Position numbers and translations under genes: made by a program. Below, piece after piece: positions 34,901 to 64,000 of a stretch of 64,000 bases of DNA (the stretch's first letter is position 1; each line of letters begins with the position of its first letter). The stretch is taken from contig NC_090174.1 in NCBI RefSeq assembly GCF_024679245.1, forward strand, positions 19,470,933-19,534,932. The letters are read 5' to 3'. This stretch comes from Pseudorasbora parva (Eukaryota; Chordata; Actinopteri; Cypriniformes; Gobionidae). The notes beneath the pieces are model-generated. The model saw only the letters and a list, made by a program, of their open reading frames with translations. It searched no databases and had not been told where the DNA came from.

Positions 34901-37744
34901 TTTTAAAATATATTATTTTGTGTTCAGCAGGAATTAAGAAAGTTCTACACATTTGGAATGAGACGGGGATGGGAAAATGATCACAGAATTGTCATTTCTG
35001 GGTGAACCTCTTAAAATCCAAGGACCCTGATAAGGAGGACATCATCAAGTATACAGGTCCTTCTCAAAAAATTAAAATATAAAGTTCATTATTTTCCATA
35101 ATGTAATGATAAAAATTTAACTTTCATATATTTTAGATTCATTGCACACCAACTGAAATATTTCAGGTCTTTTATTGTTTTAATACTGATGATTTTGGCA
35201 TACAGCTCATGAAAACCTGAAATCTCAAAAAAATTGCATATTTCATCCGACCAATAAAAGAAAAGTGTTTTTAATACAAAAAAAGTCAACCTTCAAATAA
35301 TTATGTTCAGTTATGCACTCAATACTTGGTCGGGAATCCTTTTGCAGAAAAGACTGCTTCAATGCGGCGTGGCATGGAGGCGATCAGCCTGTGGCACTGC
35401 TGAGGTGTTATGGAGGCCCAGGATGCTTCGATAGCGGCCTTAAGCTCATCCAGAGTGTTGGGTCTTGCGTCTCTCAACTTTCTCTTCTCAATATCCCACA
35501 GATTCTCTATGGGGTTCAGGTCAGGAGAGTTGGCAGGCCAATTGAGCACAGTAATACCATGGTTTTTCAAAAGCTTTTCAGCAGATGGAAGCATGAAGTG
35601 CTCTAAAATCTCTTGATAGCTAGCTGCATTGACCCTGCCCTTGATAAAACACAGTGGACCAACACCAGCAGCTGACATGGCACCCCAGACCATCACTGAC
35701 TGTGGGTACTTGACACTGGACTTCAGACATTTTGGCATTTCCTTCTCCCCAGTCTTCCTCCAGACTCTGGCCCCTTGATATCCGAATGACATGCAAAATT
35801 TGCTTTCATCCGAAAAAAGTACTTTGGACTACTGAGCAACAGTCCAGTTCTGCTTCTCTGTAGCCCAAAAATGGCTTGACCTGTGGAATGCAGCACCTGT
35901 AGCCAATTTCCTGCACACGCCTGTGCAGGGTGGCTCTGGATGTTTCTACTCCAGACTCAGTCCACTGCTTCCGCAGGTCCCCCAAGGTCTGGAATCGGTC
36001 CTTCTTCACAATCTTCCTCAGGGTCCGGTCACCTCTTCTCGTTGTACAGCGTTTTTTTGCCACACTTTTTCCTTCCCACAGACATCCCACTTGGGTGCCT
36101 TGATACAGCACTCTGGGAACAGCCTATTCGTTCAGAAATTTCTTTCTGTGTCTTACCCTCTCGCTTGAGGGTGTCAATGATGGCCTTCTGGACAGGGTCG
36201 GGTCGCCAGTCTTACCCATGATTGCAGTTTTGAGTAATGAACCAGGCTGGGAGTTTTTAAAAGCCTCAGGAATCTTTTGCAGGTGTTTAGAGTTAATTAG
36301 TTGATTCAGATAATTAGGTTAATAGCTCGTTTAGAGAACCTTTTCATGATGTGCTAATTTTTTAAGATTTATTTTAGTTTTTTTTTTTTTTGAATTTTAG
36401 GTTTTTATGAGCTGTATGCCAAAATCATTAGTATTAAAACAATAAAAGACCTGAAATATTTCAGTTGGTGTGCAATGAATTTAAAATATATGAAAGTTAA
36501 ATATTTATCATTACATTATGGAAAATAATGACCTTTATCACAATATGCTAATTTTTTGAGAAGGACCTGTATACTTTAATTTTAAATGTCTGTGGAGGAG
36601 CTCTGACCTCATATATGGTACCATTTTGTCTATTCTCTGGAGATATGCGTCATTTTATTTTATTACAAAAAGTAACTTATTTACATTACATTACTCTGGG
36701 GCCATTTCCAGACATTTTTTTTTTCAGTATTTGAGTATCAATATTCTAGTGGAAACAGCCACAACTGTCTGCAAGGTGCTAGAGCACACAGGACTTGAGT
36801 TATAAACTTTCAAAAATGGTTTATTACAGCTCAGACAACATATATTTAAATGTTTATGTAACTTAAAGGGTTTCCTGCAAAATTACACCAAAATTGTGTA
36901 TTTAGGGGTATATGGGTATGGGAAGGGAAAATTTAAGTTTGGGGATGCCAAATCCAGGCGGAAATTCCCAGAATTTGTCCCAGAGGGTAAAGGGTAAAAA
37001 TGTTAATATGTCACATGGATAGGAATAATGATCAGCTCAATTATCAGCTCAAAATTCATGCAGAGGTCTCTTACTGAAATGCCTATAGGAGGAGGCCCAA
37101 GAATAGATTGTCTAACCAGCTTGGAGTGACTGAATGACACATCTATAATGATTCAGAAAAGGGAGAAGACAAAGAATAAGAGGTTAAACACAGGGGTTTG
37201 TCAACTAACAAATGGATACTGTTATAAAATAGTAAAATCCAACACACATACTGTAGTATAACAAGAACAACTTTTGTTGGATCTTTTACCTGGCATTGTT
37301 TGGATGAGCCCACACGGTTGCAGCATGGGATTATGGCATGGTCTGATTGAAGGAAGAAGGGAAGGGGCATTTGGTGCTGATGGTCTGTTACGCAGGTATT
37401 TATAGAAAGACAATCACACGACAAGGCAATTATTTGTATTTGATTATTTTTTTGACAACTGATGCAGATTCACTAGAATGCACAAATCCAGGCAAGCATT
37501 TAAAGCTTTCAACATGTTTAGTACAGTTACATATTCCACCAAATATGAGCCCTTACTTTCTTCCAGGATGCACATGCCTCTGTTGAGGAGACTGCTGAGG
37601 AGAACGACAAGCTGGTGAATACGGGAGTGAAGCAACTGGTGCTCCTCCTCCCTGAGGCTTTAACAGGCCTGTTCCAGGTATCTTTTGCATGTGCTGCTGC
37701 TGCCTAAATTGCTTGAGCTGCTGCTTCTGCTTCACTTTCAGCAT
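25994..37744 (-). CDS. ciz1: CIZ1, CDKN1A-interacting zinc-finger nuclear-matrix protein (15 coding exons resolved)
   Basis: CIZ1 anchors replication factors and chromatin to the nuclear matrix and binds p21 and cyclins. Minus-strand coding exons: 37,744-37,557, 37,384-37,290, 37,142-37,075, 34,607-34,526, 34,370-34,298, 34,133-34,045, 33,438-33,377, 31,082-30,903, 30,826-30,702, 29,719-29,626, 29,513-29,400, 29,313-29,188, 29,100-29,028, 28,943-28,822 and 26,608-25,994. The joined frame is open for 701 codons; mammalian CIZ1 is near 900, and the long Gln-rich part is reduced here. Landmarks: Gln-rich N-terminus, [27 protein letters not shown], four C2H2-type fingers (exons 8/9, 10, 11, 14; the last matrin-type C-x2-C-x13-H-x5-H) and the acidic [14 protein letters not shown] block. 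Intron 9 is GC-AG. The start codon and the small middle exons are less certain than the finger exons. Confidence 0.9.
27575..28690 (+). repeat. Interspersed repeat in ciz1 intron 14, split by an hAT insertion
   Basis: The stretch 27,575-27,834 carries the widespread fish repeat with 'tctgtgtggagtttgcatg' and 'tgggtttcctc' phrases. Its continuation, including 'ggggatggttggggtaag', resumes at 28,604 after the inserted element. It encodes no protein. Confidence 0.55.
27843..28603. mobile_element. Non-autonomous hAT-type element with 8-bp target duplication
   Basis: The ends are CAGTGATGCG (left) and CGCATCACTG-type (right), giving a terminal inverted repeat of about ten bases. The 8-bp sequence GTGAGTGT is duplicated exactly at 27,835-27,842 and 28,604-28,611, as expected for hAT insertion. 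No transposase is present in 761 bp. It interrupts an older repeat inside ciz1 intron 14. Confidence 0.8.
29930..30055. repeat. Poly-A run and interspersed-repeat fragment (ciz1 intron 10/9 side)
   Basis: An A-run at 29,932-29,950 is followed by sequence resembling a commonly repeated fish phrase ('tttattcagcaaagatac'). It sits just outside the Tc1 deletion derivative. Little more can be said. Confidence 0.35.
30061..30510 (+). mobile_element. Internally deleted Tc1/mariner element (ciz1 intron 9)
   Basis: The ends share the inverted sequence ATCAGGCATAAC and sit at TA dinucleotides. The interior keeps only the two outer parts of a Tc1-like element: the 5' leader, then the 3' transposase region with 'aggataatgtgcccc' through 'gcagcaaaagggggacc'. 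These parts encode the FQQDNAPCH-like and final transposase stretches in decayed form. Most of the transposase has been deleted. Confidence 0.75.
31814..33297 (+). mobile_element. Full-length but dead Tc1-family element (ciz1 intron 7)
   Basis: The element runs from CAGTGGGGCAAAAAAGTA at a TA to its inverted end CCCACTG before TA (33,298). The transposase begins with the ATG at 32,166 ([14 protein letters not shown]), reads as a helix-turn-helix region ([11 protein letters not shown]) and then meets a stop and frameshifts. The catalytic C-terminal piece at 32,814-33,065 retains [11 protein letters not shown] and NPIENHG in place of the usual catalytic-Glu context. The copy is inactive. It uses the same transcriptional direction opposite to ciz1. 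Confidence 0.85.
33505..33921. mobile_element. TTAA-type long-inverted-repeat element (ciz1 intron 6)
   Basis: Flanked by TTAA at 33,501-33,504 and 33,922-33,925, the element starts AGGGTTAGTTCACCC and ends with the complement. The two arms pair over about 130 bp at the ends. It is an internally deleted relative of the 794-bp palindrome at 59,345. Confidence 0.85.
35054..36569 (-). mobile_element. Tc1-family transposon, complete ends, transposase pseudogene (ciz1 intron 3)
   Basis: The termini CAGGTCCTTCTCAAAAAA and the complementary right end lie at TA dinucleotides (35,052 and 36,570). The transposase is on the minus strand between about 36,220 and 35,319, broken by frameshifts and internal deletions. 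One deletion removes the FQHD catalytic stretch that is present in the 24-25 kb copy. [14 protein letters not shown], carrying the catalytic Glu, remains. It is inverted relative to the copy at 23,850-25,267 and transcribed with ciz1. Confidence 0.88.
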
Positions 37745-61281
<23,537 letters not shown>

Positions 61282-62556
61282 GTAAGCACAAGATGGAATG
61301 AACAGATGTTGCATGCTGCATGCATCACACAGCCTGGGAGATGTGTGCTGCCTTACGCAAACATTATTTATATGTAGGAGCACCAGAAGCAGGTCTATAA
61401 TTGGACACGGCATCACTCAGTGTCTGTCATATTATGAGATTTTAATTATTGAGAACAGGGGTGGTGTTTTTAAAATGTTCTTGAAAGGTAAGAACTAATG
61501 AGGAAGAGCTAAAACTAAAATATACATTTTAATTGTGCATTAAATCATGTAAATAGGGAACAGTATTATTTAAGAAAAGATTTCCATTAAATTATAACAC
61601 TTAAATATATATTAACTTATATAATCATGAATCTTATATTTAAACAATATATTTTGATTTGATATTACTTCTATACTTTTGTTTAATTGCAATGTATTCA
61701 GTCATGATCTGCATTTAAAAAAAAATGTTAGAATGTTCTCTGAGGTCCACTAATAATGTTATCAATATTTTTAAATGAAAAATAAAAAACATCCTAATTT
61801 AGAAGTAATAGGCTATTTTCTTAGCCTGACAAGCCAGACCCACATCAAGATGTTTGGTCTGGAAACTCACCATAGACAGGGCTCAATCCGAGGGGCGGGA
61901 TAAACGGTTGTCTTTCAAACTCCCTCTGCACGTGATAGGATAGCGCTACAACCAACCAGAACAACGAAGGTGAAGCAGAGCTTGTTGATAGATTAAACAT
62001 TCGCCGTATGCGGTCGGCAAAACTCCGAACACATCTTCCCTTTTTAAGAATGACTTCAGTGCCAAAAGAGAGAAAAGCTTAACTCCAAGTCTTCTAGAGT
62101 CGCAGTCAAAGCTGATTCGAAAGACCGCCGTTCGCCAGTTTCTGTGTTTACTAGAAGCACGCAAACGCAACTCTGCCGTTGTCATTATGGGCCCACCCAC
62201 CGACTCTATACATGATGTGATTGGCCCGGCAAGAGTTAGTCGAATACAGCTCAGAAGGGTATTGAGAGTTGCTTAAAGGGGGGGTGAAACACTCAGTTTC
62301 AGTCAGTGTCATGTCAATCTTGAGTACCTATAGAGTAGCATTGCATCCTGCATATCTCCGAAAAGTCTTTATTTTTTTTTATAATTATATAAGAAAGATG
62401 CGCTGTTCCGAGTCTTTCCGAAAAAAGCAGAGCGGGTGGGGGCGTATCGTGTGAGCGGAGCTAAAGAATGACGTGTGCGCGCCGCTGTTGTGTTGAGTGC
62501 GTCGTAAAGCTGTGTCATCCCTAACAGCGGGAAAAAACTTTATTCAAAATAAAAAT

Positions 62557-62800
62557 ATGGCTTTTAATCAGATACAGCCATACATCTATGATCCAGAATC
62601 AGACACAGAGGCTGAAGTTGAACAGGAGCAGCAGCAAAAACGACTAGAGCAGGACGTCTCTATGTGGTACAAGTTATACACTAACTATATAATATGCTTA
62701 GCGGCTTGTGTTATTTACATATTTATACTTGAATTATATCGTCGTATTTTTGTCTTTGAAGGTGTACATGTGGGAAGTGCAGTTGTGCACGTGTGTGTGT
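62557..62800 (+). pseudogene. Leader exon plus start of P2X7-ballast-like cysteine-rich segment
   Basis: An ATG at 62,557 opens MAFNQIQPYIYDPESDTEAE, an acidic leader. A GT donor follows base 62,666, inside the Trp codon. An acceptor (AG at 62,760-62,761) precedes GTGTACATGTGGG; joining the two continues in frame as SMWCTCGKCSCA. The WCxCGxC start resembles the beginning of the P2X7 C-terminal 'ballast' domain and the many stand-alone fish proteins carrying it. After this, the frame runs through a TG repeat to a stop, so the rest of the domain is absent. A chance or unrelated Cys-rich start remains possible. Confidence 0.5.
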
Positions 62801-63127
62801 GTGTTTACGCGTGGTTTGTGTAGACAAGTAAGCGGACTGGTTTTGCACGGCAGGCTAGTGTTTACATAGAAAGACACGGAATAGTAGCGCATTTGAATGA
62901 AGAAGCGCGCTTATTTAGTTCAACATATTTCCCCACTCTTTGTGTATTGTTGTTTGGAGTGCTTTTACAATACAAAAACATAAAGTTACACATATAGTGG
63001 CCAGCTAAACAAATGTACACGCACTACACATCGCATGCTCCATTGATCAATTAACTATACGTGATCATGTTTGGGCTACTTGATGAGCATAGGCAAAAAC
63101 ACAGACATTTGAAGCAGTCTCACTCAC

Positions 63128-63394
63128 CGCCTGCGGTTCTAACGTTGGGACCTTTATCGTTGGGACTGCTCCATCCTTTAGCATTAGGCGATCGGAAAAT
63201 CCGGCGTCGAACTGGGCCTTGTTTATGAAACAGTCGGTACCGAAATGCAGTGAACAGACATAAACCTTTGCGCAACTCAGTTGCTGATCCGGAAAAGCAA
63301 ATTACATCCACTGTTGCCTTAACGCAGGGTTTTTTGGCAGTCTGTACAGGACTGTCTTGGTCTGGCAACCAAAAACGCACTTTTTTGGTGACAT
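63128..63394 (-). pseudogene. THAP zinc-finger exon, one internal stop
   Basis: Read from the ATG at 63,394 on the minus strand, the frame is MSPKKCVFGCQTKTVLYRLP and continues for 89 codons with one stop at codon 31. C2CH zinc ligands are all present: Cys6, Cys10, Cys47, His50. Other THAP hallmarks are Pro20, Trp29, the CSLHF segment and the terminal AVPTI box. The exon ends at a good GT donor (GTGAGTG, 63,127-63,121). THAP domains bind DNA in P-element and Kolobok transposases and in host genes derived from them. The stop makes this copy inactive; downstream exons are not in the element. Confidence 0.85.
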
Positions 63395-63799
63395 TGTTAA
63401 TTTCTTGAAGTCACATCACCTGTGCAGCGCAGCCTACGAGCCAGCGCTTTGATGGGGGTAGCCTGTTTCTTTCGCTCTCTCCCTCTCTCTCTCTCTCACG
63501 CTCTTCTGGTAGAATTGTCCGTACGGCCCATACAAGGAAATTCCGAAACTTTAACGTCAAGTGGACCCATGATCAAAAAAAAAATTGCCGAACCTTATGA
63601 CTAACAGGAAGTAGTATTTTTGACAAAGAAATACTCCCATCAAACGTCCACCTTAACTTTTGAAACTTTGTCTATGTTTAGTATGGGATTCCAAGTCTTT
63701 AACAGTGTAAAAAGATCAGTATGCATGAAACAGCATTTCACCCCCCCTTTAAATTTGCTGCTGCTAGGGTGCATCTAGATTTCTAGGCTACTATTTTCT

Positions 63800-64000
63800 A
63801 TCCTTTATTGACCCTCTGTTTCAAACACAATGGGCATGTTGATAAATATGGGCATACATATGGGCATGTTGAAAAATATCTCATTAGTTAAACATTTTCC
63901 AACAGTTCCAAACATTTATGCGTATTAAAGCAGCACTTGGTAACTTTTGCTCTCGGGGTCCCCCTACAGTTGGGAAAAAATAATGTCCTCAACTACTGTC
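63800..64000. other. dnm1 intron sequence at the right edge
   Basis: AT-rich sequence after the nested transposons. It presumably still belongs to the dnm1 intron following exon 13. I see no exon. Confidence 0.5.

Larger units (their letters stand above)
62277..63748. mobile_element. Kolobok-like TTAA transposon with THAP exon and opposite-strand P2X7-like exon
   Basis: TTAA flanks both ends (62,273-62,276; 63,749-63,752). The termini are AGGGGGGGTGAAAC and, inverted, AGGGGGGGTGAAAT. It carries a THAP-domain exon on the minus strand and a short two-exon coding start on the plus strand, described separately. TTAA targets together with THAP-type DNA-binding domains are features of the Kolobok superfamily; piggyBac also uses TTAA. 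No catalytic transposase domain is in the 1,472 bp, so this copy is non-autonomous. Confidence 0.75.
61822..63790. mobile_element. Outer hAT-like element hosting the TTAA element
   Basis: The left end TAGCCTGACAAGCC and the right end, inverted TAGCCTAGAAATC, share their first six bases. CTATTTTCT occurs directly at 61,813-61,821 and 63,791-63,799 (9 bp, or 8 bp plus one chance match). The body at 61,822-62,272 continues at 63,753 after the inserted element. No transposase is seen. Class is inferred from the duplication length. Confidence 0.6.

Noticed and set aside
62273..62276. piggyBac identity for the TTAA-flanked element
   Set aside because: TTAA fits piggyBac too, but no piggyBac transposase is visible and the THAP domain favours a Kolobok-like origin; left open in the call.

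Overview
The window is vertebrate nuclear DNA, almost certainly from a cyprinid or close teleost. The evidence is AT-rich intronic DNA, long CA and TA microsatellites, vertebrate exon structure with GT-AG introns, and a dense load of fish-type DNA transposons (Tc1, hAT, TTAA-target families), a tRNA-derived SINE and non-LTR/DIRS-like fragments. The species cannot be named from this alone. It is one locus with three spliced protein-coding genes.

Layout. Positions 1-13,985 hold no gene I can support; the region contains microsatellites, two TTAA-flanked elements, a LINE-tail-like repeat and several GC-richer blocks that look like conserved non-coding DNA. From 13,986 to 21,238 (minus strand) lies a complete surf4 gene in six coding exons. 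Their joined length of 810 nt encodes 269 aa, the usual SURF4 size, ending in a KKxx ER-retrieval tail. Positions 21,239-25,993 are an intergenic pile of nested, truncated Tc1 transposons and other repeats. From 25,994 to 37,744 (minus strand) lies ciz1, a nuclear-matrix zinc-finger protein. I resolved 15 coding exons with consistent phase (701 codons from the chosen ATG); its introns hold four DNA transposons and one GC-AG splice site. Positions 37,745-40,167 are the interval between ciz1 and dynamin, which are transcribed head to head as CIZ1 and DNM1 are in mammals. From 40,168 to the right edge (plus strand) lies a dnm1-type dynamin gene: 13 exons, exactly 515 codons, covering the GTPase domain and middle/stalk region. 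The PH domain, GED and proline-rich tail lie beyond the window.

The genes are not a pathway. SURF4 is an ER cargo receptor, CIZ1 a nuclear-matrix and replication factor, and dynamin a membrane-scission GTPase. Their relation here is synteny and a shared ciz1/dnm1 upstream interval.

The most unusual structure is at the right end, beyond the last dynamin exon in the window. A 1,472-bp transposon (62,277-63,748) has TTAA on both sides and matching AGGGGGGGTGAAA termini. It carries two unrelated coding remnants on opposite strands. One is a THAP zinc-finger exon (minus strand) broken by a single stop but keeping its C2CH ligands and a splice donor. The other (plus strand) is a short acidic leader exon that splices in frame to the start of a cysteine-rich WCTCGKC segment, resembling the P2X7 C-terminal 'ballast' domain proteins that are abundant in fish. 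The element is itself inserted into a second, hAT-like element. A 794-bp near-perfect palindrome of a related TTAA family sits in dynamin intron 10.
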